This document shows positions 36,815 through 46,037 of a DNA stretch of 64,000 nucleotides, piece after piece. How positions within the stretch are numbered: the first letter of the stretch is position 1; each line of letters opens with the position of its first letter. Both the position numbers and the translations under genes were made by a program. The notes under the pieces are model-generated. The model was not told where the DNA came from. It saw only the letters and a program-made list of their open reading frames with translations, and did no database searches. This DNA is from Planctomycetaceae bacterium (GTDB taxonomy: Bacteria; Planctomycetota; Planctomycetia; Pirellulales; Pirellulaceae), in contig PBNZ01000041.1 of assembly GCA_002723275.1 (NCBI GenBank), forward strand, positions 105,429-169,428, read 5' to 3'.

Positions 36815-38095
36815 ATGAAACAATCCGCTCTTGTCGCCTGCCTGTTTTGTCTTTTCTCGCTGTCATCGGCCATCGCAGAGACACCGAATGTGGTGCTGAT
36901 CATCTCCGACGATCAGTCGTGGACCGATTATGACTTCATGGGTCACGAACACATTCAGACCCCGCACTTGGACCGGCTCGCAGCTGAAAGTTTGACGTTC
37001 ACGCGCGGTTACGTACCATCCAGCCTATGTCGGCCGAGTCTTGCGACGATGATTACCGGGCTCTATCCGAGCCAACACAAGATCTCGGGTAACGACCCGG
37101 CTCCGTTATCCCGGAAAACGGTTCGTGAATCCAGAACGGTGCCCGCTTACCAACAGCTTCAGCATGACCTGATCAACCATATCGACAAGGTTCCGACTCT
37201 TCCTCGACTGCTTGCCGAAAAAGGATATCGTTCTCACCAATCGGGAAAATGGTGGGAGGGCAACTATCGACGTGGCGGTTTCACCGCGGGGATGACCCGT
37301 GGCTTTCCCGAGCCGGGTGGACGTCACGGTGATGATGGCCTGACGATTGGGCGCAAAGGCCTTGAACCAATCTTTGATTTCATCGCTGAATCGAGACGCG
37401 AACTGAAACCGTTTTTTGTATGGTATGCACCGTTCCTACCGCATACCCCCCATAACCCACCAAAGCGTTTGCTCGATCAATATCGAGATAAAACCGATTC
37501 GCTGCCCGTCGCCAAATACTGGGCGATGTGTGAATGGTTCGATGAGACCTGTGGTGAGCTGCTCCAGCATCTTGATGACGAGGGACTACGAGACTCGACG
37601 ATGATCGTCTACGTCACCGACAACGGCTGGATCAACCGTCGTGACCGATCGGCGTATGCACCTCGCTCAAAGCGATCTCCCAATGAAGGTGGAATTCGCA
37701 CACCGATCATGATTCGCTATCCCCCTTCGGTCACGGCAAAGATGGACGAATCGACGCTGGTAAGCAGCATCGATATCGCGCCGACTATTTTAGCGGCGTG
37801 CGGACTTCAACCCACGGAGGAGATGCCGGGAATCAATCTGCTGAATGAAGCTCAGCGATCATCGCGAAAAGAGATCCAAGGTGAGATTTTTGCGCACGAC
37901 GTCGCGGACGTCCAAGACCCCTCGGCAAGCCTATTATATCGCTGGGTGATTCAGGGACCGTGGAAGCTAATCCAACCCGCGGATCCCCGACAGCCAGCCC
38001 AACTTTTCCACCTCCTGAATGACCCTCATGAAAACCAGGACCTCGCGTTAACTCAACCGGCTCTGGTTCGAGCACTCGCGAAAAAGTTAAAGTAA
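36815..38095 (+). CDS. secreted sulfatase with Leu replacing Arg in the C-x-P-S-R motif
   Basis: The 426-residue protein has a Sec signal peptide (residues 1-21, ending AIA) and the alkaline-phosphatase-fold sulfatase core: metal-binding SDDQSW (31-36), and Cys72 in C-R-P-S-L. Maturation would convert Cys72 to formylglycine, but the canonical Arg of CxPSR is Leu76. Other blocks are normal (SHQSGKWW, YVTDNGWINR, NEGGIRTP). An in-frame ATG at 36746 was rejected because the signal peptide starts at 36815. It likely desulfates an algal or other sulfated polysaccharide outside the cell. The second sulfatase gene follows after 43 bp. Confidence 0.88.
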   Translation: MKQSALVACLFCLFSLSSAIAETPNVVLIISDDQSWTDYDFMGHEHIQTPHLDRLAAESLTFTRGYVPSSLCRPSLATMITGLYPSQHKISGNDPAPLSRKTVRESRTVPAYQQLQHDLINHIDKVPTLPRLLAEKGYRSHQSGKWWEGNYRRGGFTAGMTRGFPEPGGRHGDDGLTIGRKGLEPIFDFIAESRRELKPFFVWYAPFLPHTPHNPPKRLLDQYRDKTDSLPVAKYWAMCEWFDETCGELLQHLDDEGLRDSTMIVYVTDNGWINRRDRSAYAPRSKRSPNEGGIRTPIMIRYPPSVTAKMDESTLVSSIDIAPTILAACGLQPTEEMPGINLLNEAQRSSRKEIQGEIFAHDVADVQDPSASLLYRWVIQGPWKLIQPADPRQPAQLFHLLNDPHENQDLALTQPALVRALAKKLK

Positions 38096-38138
38096 GCGTT
38101 TACCCAAAGTCCTCACCCACACCTTAAGGGAGTCAACG

Positions 38139-39485
38139 ATGTTTCGGTCGCTGTTGTTCGGAACCTTTCTTTCGATCCTCGCAACCCAGACTTGTTTTGC
38201 GGACAAACAACAACCGCCCAACTTTGTTGTCATTTTCTGCGACGACCTGGGCTACGGCGACCTGGGATGTTTTGGACATCCAACGATCCGAACTCCAAAC
38301 CTCGATCGCATGGCCGCAGAGGGTCAGAAGTGGAGCAGCTTTTATTGCGCGGCTCCTGTCTGTACTCCAAGTCGAGCCGGCCTTTTAACCGGGCGACTTC
38401 CCATTCGCAACGGGATGACGTCGGCAAAACGTGTTGTTTTGTTCCCGAACTCCGGCGGCGGGTTGCCTGCTGAAGAAGTCACGATTGCTGAGCTCCTGAA
38501 GGAGAATGGCTATGCAACCGGCTGCGTCGGCAAATGGCACCTGGGACATTTACCGCAGTTTCTTCCGATGGCCCATGGTTTCGATAGTTATTACGGCATT
38601 CCCTATTCGAACGACATGCATAAGCCCGGTGGCGTTCCGCTGATGCGAGGCCAGGAGGTCATCGAGCAACCAGTCGATCAACGAACGGTGACAAAGCGAT
38701 ACACCGAAGAGGCGGTCAAATTCATCGAAACGAATCGTGAGCGTCCATTCTTCCTCTACATGCCTCACACCATGCCGCATATTCCGCTGTATGTATCCGA
38801 AGCCTTCACGGACGAGAGTCCTCGAGGACTTTACGGTGACGTCGTCGAGGAACTTGACTGGTCTGTGGGTGAGGTCCTCAAGGCCTTAAAGAAAAATGGC
38901 TGTGACGAAAACACGTTAGTTGTTTTCACAAGTGACAATGGACCTTGGCTCAGTTTTCGACTGGAAGGAGGAAGTGCCGGCCTGTTACGAGCCGGAAAGG
39001 GAACAACCTTTGAGGGAGGCATGCGAGTACCGACGATCTTTCGCTGGCCGGCCAAGATCCCTGCAGGCACACTCGTCACCGAGATGGGAAGCACGCTGGA
39101 CTTAATGGCCACCTTCGCCCATCTTGCCGGTGCAGAACTTCCGACCGATCGAACTCTGGATAGCGAGGACCTGACTCCAGCTTTACTGGGCGAGGGAGCA
39201 AGTCCTCGGGAAACGATGTTCTTCTACACTCGCGGCGAATTGTATGGAGTGCGTCAAGGACCTTACAAACTCCACCTCTGGACACGCGAACCCGTTCGTT
39301 ACGGCCGTCCACCGATCAAGCACGATCCTCCCCTGCTCTATCACGTCGAACACGACCCGGGCGAACAATTCGATCTCGCGGCGAAGAAACCGGAAGTGTT
39401 AAAACAACTTCAGGACGCCATTAACAAACACATCGAAACCGTTGAACCCGCGGTCGACCAGTTGGCGATACCTGTCCAGAAGTAA
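38139..39485 (+). CDS. secreted arylsulfatase-type sulfatase
   Basis: This 448-residue sulfatase has a signal peptide (1-21, ending CFA) and the canonical C-T-P-S-R-A motif with Cys75 as the formylglycine precursor and Arg79. Metal ligands lie in CDDLGYGD (34-41) and TSDNGPW; VGKWHLGH is the usual fifth block. The length is typical of S1 arylsulfatases. It is co-oriented with the sulfatase at 36815 and the CotH genes, suggesting a surface polysaccharide-handling region. It meets the oxidoreductase at 39492 tail to tail with only 6 bp between. Confidence 0.93.
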   Translation: MFRSLLFGTFLSILATQTCFADKQQPPNFVVIFCDDLGYGDLGCFGHPTIRTPNLDRMAAEGQKWSSFYCAAPVCTPSRAGLLTGRLPIRNGMTSAKRVVLFPNSGGGLPAEEVTIAELLKENGYATGCVGKWHLGHLPQFLPMAHGFDSYYGIPYSNDMHKPGGVPLMRGQEVIEQPVDQRTVTKRYTEEAVKFIETNRERPFFLYMPHTMPHIPLYVSEAFTDESPRGLYGDVVEELDWSVGEVLKALKKNGCDENTLVVFTSDNGPWLSFRLEGGSAGLLRAGKGTTFEGGMRVPTIFRWPAKIPAGTLVTEMGSTLDLMATFAHLAGAELPTDRTLDSEDLTPALLGEGASPRETMFFYTRGELYGVRQGPYKLHLWTREPVRYGRPPIKHDPPLLYHVEHDPGEQFDLAAKKPEVLKQLQDAINKHIETVEPAVDQLAIPVQK

Positions 39486-39491
39486 TTCTGC

Positions 39492-40451
39492 TTAGGGATT
39501 CAATAAAACCGGGCGTCCATCCAGCCGTTTACTCTCGTCCGCAGCCTCCATGAACTGAAATATCTCGATGGTTTCTGCGGCGTCAATTGGGACCTCACCG
39601 GTCTTAAAGAATTTTGCAATCACTTCGAGCAGAGGCTGATATCCACCACTGCGCTCGATTTCAACGATCTTGTCCTTTTCAAAGACGATACCACCGAAAC
39701 TCGTTTTTCCAGATCTTAACCCACGATAAGTCCCGATACGTCCATCCTTCCAGACGCCCGTGACAACATCTGTGGAATCAGTATGGGCGCGGGTGACGTA
39801 AACGCACCCTGGCCCCATAATCGTAAACAACATCTCAACACCGTGGACGCCGTAGAAGAAGAGATCGGGCATGGGTGGCTGCACCGAACAGGGGCCCCAA
39901 ATGATACAGCCCGTCACTCGTTCTGCCGCTGCCGGGTCATCTCGATAGGCGATCACTTCGGGGGAGTATCGCAACGACGAACTGGAGAAGCATGGCACTC
40001 CATGCTTTTTCGCTAGGTCGAAGATCTCCACCGCATCTTTGACCGACCCGGCGACAGGCTTATCAATAAATAAAGGCTTGCCTGCTTCAATGACGGGACG
40101 AGCTTGTTCGAGATGAGGCCTTCCATCAACACTCTCGAGCAAGACAACATCGACCTTATCGAGCAACTGCGGGATTGAGTCGACAATCTCGATCCCCATT
40201 TCACGAAGTTCGTTCGTAAATCGCTCAACGCGATCTCGGCTAGGCGGAATATCGGTGCCCCCTGGATAACCCGCGACAACTCGCATGGTCGCCAGATCAC
40301 CTTTGGCATTGGGATCGTTAAAGGCCTTGGTGAAGGCAATGACATGCGACGTATCAAGGCCAATCATCCCGATACGAAGTTCCTTTTCGGCCTTGGCGAC
40401 CGAAGCAATCGATGCGTACGCCACTAAAACCATCAATACTCGGAGAATCAT
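39492..40451 (-). CDS. secreted Gfo/Idh/MocA-type oxidoreductase
   Basis: The 319-residue product from ATG 40451 starts with a Sec signal peptide (MILRVLMVLVAYASIASVAKA). GGGAG lies 7 nt upstream of this ATG; an in-frame ATG at 40505 would bury the signal. The mature part has a Rossmann start (RIGMIGLDTSH), the GKPLFIDKP motif equivalent to EKP, and an oxidoreductase C-terminal domain. The first glycine-rich loop reads GLDTSH rather than GxGxxG, so cofactor binding may be altered. Exported members of this family are common in planctomycetes next to sulfatases; substrates are unknown. Confidence 0.82.
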   Translation of the reverse strand: MILRVLMVLVAYASIASVAKAEKELRIGMIGLDTSHVIAFTKAFNDPNAKGDLATMRVVAGYPGGTDIPPSRDRVERFTNELREMGIEIVDSIPQLLDKVDVVLLESVDGRPHLEQARPVIEAGKPLFIDKPVAGSVKDAVEIFDLAKKHGVPCFSSSSLRYSPEVIAYRDDPAAAERVTGCIIWGPCSVQPPMPDLFFYGVHGVEMLFTIMGPGCVYVTRAHTDSTDVVTGVWKDGRIGTYRGLRSGKTSFGGIVFEKDKIVEIERSGGYQPLLEVIAKFFKTGEVPIDAAETIEIFQFMEAADESKRLDGRPVLLNP

Positions 40452-40533
40452 GGATTCACTCCCTTTCGCAACGAGATCGTCAGAACCTGAACTATGGTAG
40501 CCCATCCGTGTCTCGATATCGACCGAAGTTTTG

Positions 40534-43500
40534 CTAGGCAGACAATTCTTTGGCCGGCGCCGAGACCGACATTTGCGGGGCTTGATCGGGGCTGGAAAAC
40601 AGCGAGATCACGTCCAAATAAATGCGATAGAAGGAGGGTACGAGGATTACCACCAATAAGGTGGCGGTCATCAGGCCGAAACTCAAACTGACCGCCATGG
40701 GCACCAGGATCTGGGCCTGAAAGGACTGTTCAAACATAATTGGCGAGAGGCCGGCAATGGTAGTGATGGAGGTCAACAAGACAGGTCGAAAACGACGTTT
40801 CCCCGACTCGATCAAGGCTTCATTGATTGATACGCCAGACCGCACTCGGCGATTGATAAAATCGATCAGGACGATCGAGTCGTTGACCAACACGCCCGTG
40901 AGCGCGACGAGTCCAAAGAAACTCATCAGCGTCAAGGGCAACCCCATGATAAGGTGACCGAGTACAGCACCGACAATCCCAAAGGGAATGATCGCCATGA
41001 CCAGGAACGGCTGCACGTAGGACTTGAACTGCATGGTCAGCAAAACAAACATCGCCAACAGAGCGACACCGGTTGCTCTCAAGAGACTCCGGACGGATTC
41101 CTGTGTTTGCTCCTGTTGCCCCTCCCAGCGAACCTGCACATAGGGAAACTCGGCAAACAATTCTGGCAGGAAATTATCCTGCATGTCTTTTACGATCCTG
41201 CGTGCATTCCCAGCCTCTTCGTCGACATCAGCGGTAACCGTAATCGATCTTTTCTGATTGACACGATTAATTTCAGAGTAGCCTCGAATAACGTCGACTT
41301 CGGCCAATTCCGAAATCGGGCGTTCCCCACCATCGCTGGTACGAACAAAGATCTTATTGAAATCGGCGATCGAAGAACGTTCTTCCTTTGGATAACGAAC
41401 CATGAGTTTCACTTCATGCCGCCCCCGCTGCAATCGCATGACCTCGGCACCAAAGTAAGCGGCACGGATCGTGTCGGCCAAGTCTCCGGTTGTGACCCCT
41501 AGAGATTGCGCATCATCTTTAACACGAATACGGTACTCCCACTTCCCTTCTGACGAATCATCCTGCACGTCAAACACGCCGGCATAATCAGCCAGCTTGT
41601 TCTTGCACCGTTCAACAGCCTCTTCGAGTTGCTTGATCTGTTCGAGATCGTCTCCAGAACTCAGCATCTTAAATTCGATCGGCCTACCGGCTGGCCCAAA
41701 CGAACGTTCAATGAAATTGATCGTTTCAATACCCGCGATCTTCTTGTCCCTTACGTTTTTCCGCCAGGCGGCGATCAGAGCTTGTGATTTGATATCTCGC
41801 TTGCTGGTATCAATCAATTCAGCTTCGACGGTTCCGACATGCCCGCCAAAGCTCAGACTACCTTCGAATGAATCTTGATCTCCACTTGTCGACCCAACCA
41901 AGCGATAGACAATATCAAGCAGGTCACCGTGGTCACCGGCGAGGTCCCGATTTGCGTCTTCAAGCGCAGCAGCCACTTTTCGTGTTGCCTGATCGGTAAC
42001 CTGTACCGGAGTGCCGTTTGGAAACGCGATGGAGCACTTAATAAAGTTACTATCCAACTTCCGAAAGACGATGAATTCAGGGTATCCCACCACGGGCAAA
42101 CTGACGGCGATCATCAACATCGCCACCGCACCGGCAAGGACGGCGTACCGGAACTTTAATGCCCATCGGAGAGTGGGCGTATAAACCCCGTTGATTACGA
42201 CCTTCAGAAAATCAGCCGACCTGCGATTCAGATAGGCAAAAATCCTGACCACGAAGCCCAGCGGATAGAAGAAGAAGCGAAGCAGGCGAAAAACTAAGCC
42301 ATCCTCGTGAGACAAATGGCAGGGCAAAATAAAGGCACATTCAAAAAGTGACAAGCCAAGCATGGCAATCACTGCAAAAGGGATGACGGCAAAAAACTTG
42401 CCCATCACCCCCGTCACGAAAAACATGGGACAGAAAGCGATAATGGTCGTTGCGACAGAGGCGAAGACGGACGGCATGACTTCAACGGTCCCATCAATCG
42501 CCGCCTGCAAACTCGGTTTTCCAAGTTGCCGCTGAGCATAGATATTTTCGCCGACGACGATTGCATCATCGACGACGATGCCCAGAGCCAGGAGAAAAGC
42601 GAACATCGACAACATATTGAGCGTTTGTCCGCCGAGCACTAGAAAACTGCCAGCTCCCAATAAGGCCACCGGAATCCCCACCGCCACCCAAAACGCGAGG
42701 CGTATCTCGAGAAACACAGCCAGTACAAGGAACACTAACAGCAAACCCATCGCCCCGTTTCTTTCGAGCAGTCGGAGACGGCCGTCGACATCCACCGAGC
42801 GATCTGCATAGGCTTGCATCGTATAACCACCCGGCAAGGACCGCGATTCGGCATAGTCACGAACCTGCTGGGTCATCGCCAACATATCTTCACTGCGGGT
42901 CCGGCTTACATCGAGCACGAGTGCCGGTACACCGTTAATTTCACTGACGGCAGCGACATCGGTGAACTCGTCCTTAACCGTCCCCAAGTCCCCTACGGTC
43001 AGCACAGCTCCACCTGGCTCTGACACAAGCGGCAAGGCCGCAATTTCTTGCCCAACTAACCTTTTATTTTTGCCACGTAGAAGAATCTCTTGCTGATCCC
43101 CAAGAATGCTACCGCTCGGCACCTCGAGGTTCTCTCGACGGACAATGGCAGCCACCTCTTGCAGCGACAGACCGTATTTCTGCAAGGTTTGCTCATCGAT
43201 TTCGATGTCAATCTGGTAGTCCCGAGCACCCTTGATATTAACCTGAGACACGGCCTCGAGACTGAGCAATTCATCGCGCACCATCTCCGCGACTCCACGC
43301 AACTCGAGCGAATCGAGTTCTCGACCTTGGGGCATCATGATAGCAACGCTGATGGCCGGATCGCGGAGCGTGATTTGGCGAATGTCTGGATCTTCTGCAA
43401 GTTCGGGAAAGCTGGGAATGCGGTCGACTTCACCTCGCACTTCATTCACGATCTTCTGTACATCCTTAACATCCGATCGCAACTCAAGAACCACCGAACC

Positions 43501-43767
43501 AGCACCTTCTTGAGCAACCGAGGTCATCTTTTTGATGCCTTCGATCGCCTGGACTGCCTCTTCGACCTTGAGGCAGATCCCTTCTTCAACCTCGCTCGGG
43601 CTCGCTCCTGGATACGGCACCGTCACCAAGACAATTTCCAGTTCAAATTCCGGAAACACCTCTCGGCGCAAATTCATGATCGAGATTGTCCCGACCACGA
43701 GAATGGCGACCATTAGAATGTTCATCGCCGGCGAGTTATTGATCGCCAGCATTACCATGCGTCTCAT
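40534..43767 (-). CDS. RND-family efflux pump inner-membrane subunit
   Basis: This 1077-residue protein has the full AcrB/MexB-type (HAE-like) arrangement: N-terminal helix, periplasmic porter/docking half, six helices, second periplasmic half, five more helices. The proton-relay acidic pair is Asp400-Asp401 (GIVVDDAIVV), and the helix-10 segment is VNDSIVLIDFINRR. The start codon overlaps the end of the membrane-fusion gene by 4 bp, so the two are translationally coupled. With the TetR gene upstream it makes a regulated efflux operon. No outer-membrane TolC-like gene is in the window. Substrates may be drugs, bile-like compounds or lipids and cannot be told from the sequence. Confidence 0.93.
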   Translation of the reverse strand: MRRMVMLAINNSPAMNILMVAILVVGTISIMNLRREVFPEFELEIVLVTVPYPGASPSEVEEGICLKVEEAVQAIEGIKKMTSVAQEGAGSVVLELRSDVKDVQKIVNEVRGEVDRIPSFPELAEDPDIRQITLRDPAISVAIMMPQGRELDSLELRGVAEMVRDELLSLEAVSQVNIKGARDYQIDIEIDEQTLQKYGLSLQEVAAIVRRENLEVPSGSILGDQQEILLRGKNKRLVGQEIAALPLVSEPGGAVLTVGDLGTVKDEFTDVAAVSEINGVPALVLDVSRTRSEDMLAMTQQVRDYAESRSLPGGYTMQAYADRSVDVDGRLRLLERNGAMGLLLVFLVLAVFLEIRLAFWVAVGIPVALLGAGSFLVLGGQTLNMLSMFAFLLALGIVVDDAIVVGENIYAQRQLGKPSLQAAIDGTVEVMPSVFASVATTIIAFCPMFFVTGVMGKFFAVIPFAVIAMLGLSLFECAFILPCHLSHEDGLVFRLLRFFFYPLGFVVRIFAYLNRRSADFLKVVINGVYTPTLRWALKFRYAVLAGAVAMLMIAVSLPVVGYPEFIVFRKLDSNFIKCSIAFPNGTPVQVTDQATRKVAAALEDANRDLAGDHGDLLDIVYRLVGSTSGDQDSFEGSLSFGGHVGTVEAELIDTSKRDIKSQALIAAWRKNVRDKKIAGIETINFIERSFGPAGRPIEFKMLSSGDDLEQIKQLEEAVERCKNKLADYAGVFDVQDDSSEGKWEYRIRVKDDAQSLGVTTGDLADTIRAAYFGAEVMRLQRGRHEVKLMVRYPKEERSSIADFNKIFVRTSDGGERPISELAEVDVIRGYSEINRVNQKRSITVTADVDEEAGNARRIVKDMQDNFLPELFAEFPYVQVRWEGQQEQTQESVRSLLRATGVALLAMFVLLTMQFKSYVQPFLVMAIIPFGIVGAVLGHLIMGLPLTLMSFFGLVALTGVLVNDSIVLIDFINRRVRSGVSINEALIESGKRRFRPVLLTSITTIAGLSPIMFEQSFQAQILVPMAVSLSFGLMTATLLVVILVPSFYRIYLDVISLFSSPDQAPQMSVSAPAKELSA

Positions 43768-45170
43768 CGCAGCTTCTCCAAGGTAGCTGACGCCGTCTCA
43801 CCTTGACCGTCTGCAGAATCCCTTAGATGCATTCCGTCGACAGCCAGCACAAGTGGAGAAACAATCACCTGGTCACCCACTCCAACCCCCGATTCTTTCG
43901 CCAGTAGATAGACACGATCGTTGGATAGCTGAGCAACGCTCGCTGTGCGAACACGCAAGGCGCCGTCCTCAAGCAGCCAGACCTTGTTTTCAGGTCGAAG
44001 TGCAGTGATGGGGATGTCGATCAGCGATTGAGACGCTCGAATATCGGGAATGCGTACAGAAACAAACATGCCTCTCATTAAAGCGGGTGGCTTGCTAAAA
44101 CTGTCCGAATCGCCCTGACCTTCAGTCGAACCTCGACCGGCTTCAAGCTTCCCCCGGTGTTCAGCCACTACCGCAACACAGGGTACGGTACGGGTGGCGG
44201 CATTGAGACCTGCTCCATCGTACCGGTCCAAAACTCCCATCCAAGCGTATCGTCGCCCATCAATGTTAAGCACCACTTCGACTGGTAATGGCGACAAGGC
44301 GAAACTGTTAACAGTTCTCGCCTTCGCTTGTGTTTCACCCGACCAGATCCACTGCAACTCTTCTAATTTCAGGTCAAAATCAACCTCGACTTTCGAGGTA
44401 TCCTCAATTCGAAAGAGGAGTGCCCCGCGTTGCACAAAGTCCCCCTCCTCAACGGGATCCTCCACAATCACACCCTCCATCGGTGACACAATCTTGGTGC
44501 GTCTGAGATCCAGTTCCGCTTTTTCGAGTTCAACGAGGAGTCGTTCTTTCTCCTGCAAGAGTCGTGCTCGTCTCTTGTCGAGAACACGAGCCTGGTTCTG
44601 CTGCAATTGCACCGCGTTCAGAGCCCTGATGCGGGACTGTTCGGCCTCGTCTAACGTCGCCTTCGACGTTGCTCGTTGAGCGTTCAATGACCGAATTCGC
44701 TCAAGATCCTTGTTTTCAATCTCCAGCTCCTGTTGAGCCAGATCGAGTAGTTCAGCGTTGTTTTGCTTCTGGATATCAACCTCTTCGACACTGATCAAGT
44801 TTTCCTTGATGGATTGCTGGACTCGTTTTACTTCGAGGTCGTAATCGGCAACATCGAGTTCAATGAGCAACTGGCCTTCCTCGACATATCGACCGGCTAA
44901 AGAGTCGGCATTTTTCCAGGCAATACGACCGGGTACCTCAGCTGCCAAAGAGACCTCGCGATAGGGTACGACTTCCCCTTGAGCCTCTAGTGTCAAACCG
45001 TTTGAGTAGGACAACACTTCCTGGGTTTCCACCAGAGGTAAATCGCGTTCAACCTTCTTCTTCTCGGGAGATTTGCCCATCGCCCAGATCAATCCAGCGG
45101 CAGCACAAACACCCGAGAGCAGAATTAAAAAGGGAATGCTGTAAATGAAATGCTTCTTATTCATGGTCAT
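43764..45170 (-). CDS. RND efflux membrane-fusion (HlyD/AcrA-like) protein
   Basis: The protein has an N-terminal membrane anchor (residues ~7-30), a barrel-sandwich domain (SLAAEVPGRIAWKN...VEEGQLLIELD and its return half SPMEGVIVEDPVEEGDFV), a long alpha-helical hairpin rich in Glu/Lys/Gln between the halves, and C-terminal beta-barrel and membrane-proximal domains. It bridges the RND pump to the outer membrane channel. ATG 45170 was chosen; TTG 45173 and ATG 45164 are close alternatives. It lies 48 bp after the TetR gene and overlaps the pump gene by 4 bp. Confidence 0.9.
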   Translation of the reverse strand: MTMNKKHFIYSIPFLILLSGVCAAAGLIWAMGKSPEKKKVERDLPLVETQEVLSYSNGLTLEAQGEVVPYREVSLAAEVPGRIAWKNADSLAGRYVEEGQLLIELDVADYDLEVKRVQQSIKENLISVEEVDIQKQNNAELLDLAQQELEIENKDLERIRSLNAQRATSKATLDEAEQSRIRALNAVQLQQNQARVLDKRRARLLQEKERLLVELEKAELDLRRTKIVSPMEGVIVEDPVEEGDFVQRGALLFRIEDTSKVEVDFDLKLEELQWIWSGETQAKARTVNSFALSPLPVEVVLNIDGRRYAWMGVLDRYDGAGLNAATRTVPCVAVVAEHRGKLEAGRGSTEGQGDSDSFSKPPALMRGMFVSVRIPDIRASQSLIDIPITALRPENKVWLLEDGALRVRTASVAQLSNDRVYLLAKESGVGVGDQVIVSPLVLAVDGMHLRDSADGQGETASATLEKLR

Positions 45171-45218
45171 CAACTTCAGTGAACGAATGTCTCAAAAAAA
45201 TCGTCGTGCTTGCGTTCC

Positions 45219-45926
45219 CTAGGACGTTTCGCTTGTTGGATTCGGTTCGGGTAAAGATCTGGAATTCTTCATTCCCAAAAAACTGAATTGCGTAATATGC
45301 TTTGCAAGCATTTCCGTCTGGAAATGCTGTTCGCGTTCCGCTGGGGTGACCATAATTCCAACCACCCGACGGTTTGCCAAGTAAAAAACACACTGGCTTA
45401 TCACGCTAAACCCGGTTTGATGCAGTTGATGCTCGGACACATTTGGGCCAACTGCTTCCCGAATGATGTCGAGCAACACACCGAAGAAGGGTCGAAACGA
45501 TTCTTGGATAATCTCCTCACAAGCACGTGAGGGCTCCAGAATCTCCCGCAACAAGAGCTTCATCCGCCAATTGGATGGATCGGTGTTAAGCAATCGCTGA
45601 AGAAAGGTTGTTACGAACATCAACAGCTTCTGCTCGGTTGATGTCTCGCGGGTCCATTCTGGTAATGGCCAGCGACTGGCAATTAATTCCCGCGCGTCCT
45701 TGACTGCATCAATGTAGAGGCATTCTTTGTCACCAAAGTAATAGTTGACAGCAGCCACATTTACTTCTGCACGTTGACATATCTCACGGACCGTTGCGCT
45801 CTGAAAACCGCGGTCTGCGAAGATCTCGCCTGCCCGCATTAATATGCGTTTGCGCACCTCATCTCGTTGCGTCATCGTCTTCGTCGCAGCCAGCGAGACT
45901 GCGCCTTTGCTCGGTTCCACCCCCAT
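45219..45926 (-). CDS. TetR/AcrR-family regulator with CerR-type C-terminus
   Basis: The N-terminal helix-turn-helix is clear (KRILMRAGEIFADRGFQSATVREICQ...VNVAAVNYYFGDKECLY). The C-terminal region resembles DUF1956/CerR regulators, which usually sit before efflux genes. The start is uncertain: ATG 45926 gives 235 residues and ATG 45875 gives 218. A frame from 45977 would include an operator-like palindrome at 45936-45953 and was rejected. It leads the TetR-MFP-RND operon and probably represses it, with a pump substrate as inducer (inference from family context). Confidence 0.88.
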   Translation of the reverse strand: MGVEPSKGAVSLAATKTMTQRDEVRKRILMRAGEIFADRGFQSATVREICQRAEVNVAAVNYYFGDKECLYIDAVKDARELIASRWPLPEWTRETSTEQKLLMFVTTFLQRLLNTDPSNWRMKLLLREILEPSRACEEIIQESFRPFFGVLLDIIREAVGPNVSEHQLHQTGFSVISQCVFYLANRRVVGIMVTPAEREQHFQTEMLAKHITQFSFLGMKNSRSLPEPNPTSETS

Positions 45927-45935
45927 CACCCGCAA

Positions 45936-45953
45936 TTCAAACAGGCGTTTAAA
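45936..45953. promoter_or_regulatory. operator-like palindrome upstream of the TetR gene
   Basis: The 18-bp site reads TTCAAACAGGCGTTTAAA on the plus strand. Its halves are TTCAAAC and GTTTAAA with one mismatch, centred on AGGC. It lies 10 bp before the ATG at 45926, a usual place for a TetR autoregulatory operator. The assignment rests on symmetry and position only. Confidence 0.35.
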
Positions 45954-46037
45954 ACTAGTGTATACGCCACCAGCCAAACAACAACTAAAAATCTAGACAA
46001 TCACACAAACCTTCTAAAAATACAGGTTTTGCGATCG

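Noticed and set aside
45157..45393. Open frame bridging the TetR end and membrane-fusion start on the minus strand
   Set aside because: It is in a different frame from both recognised proteins and has no family-like content.
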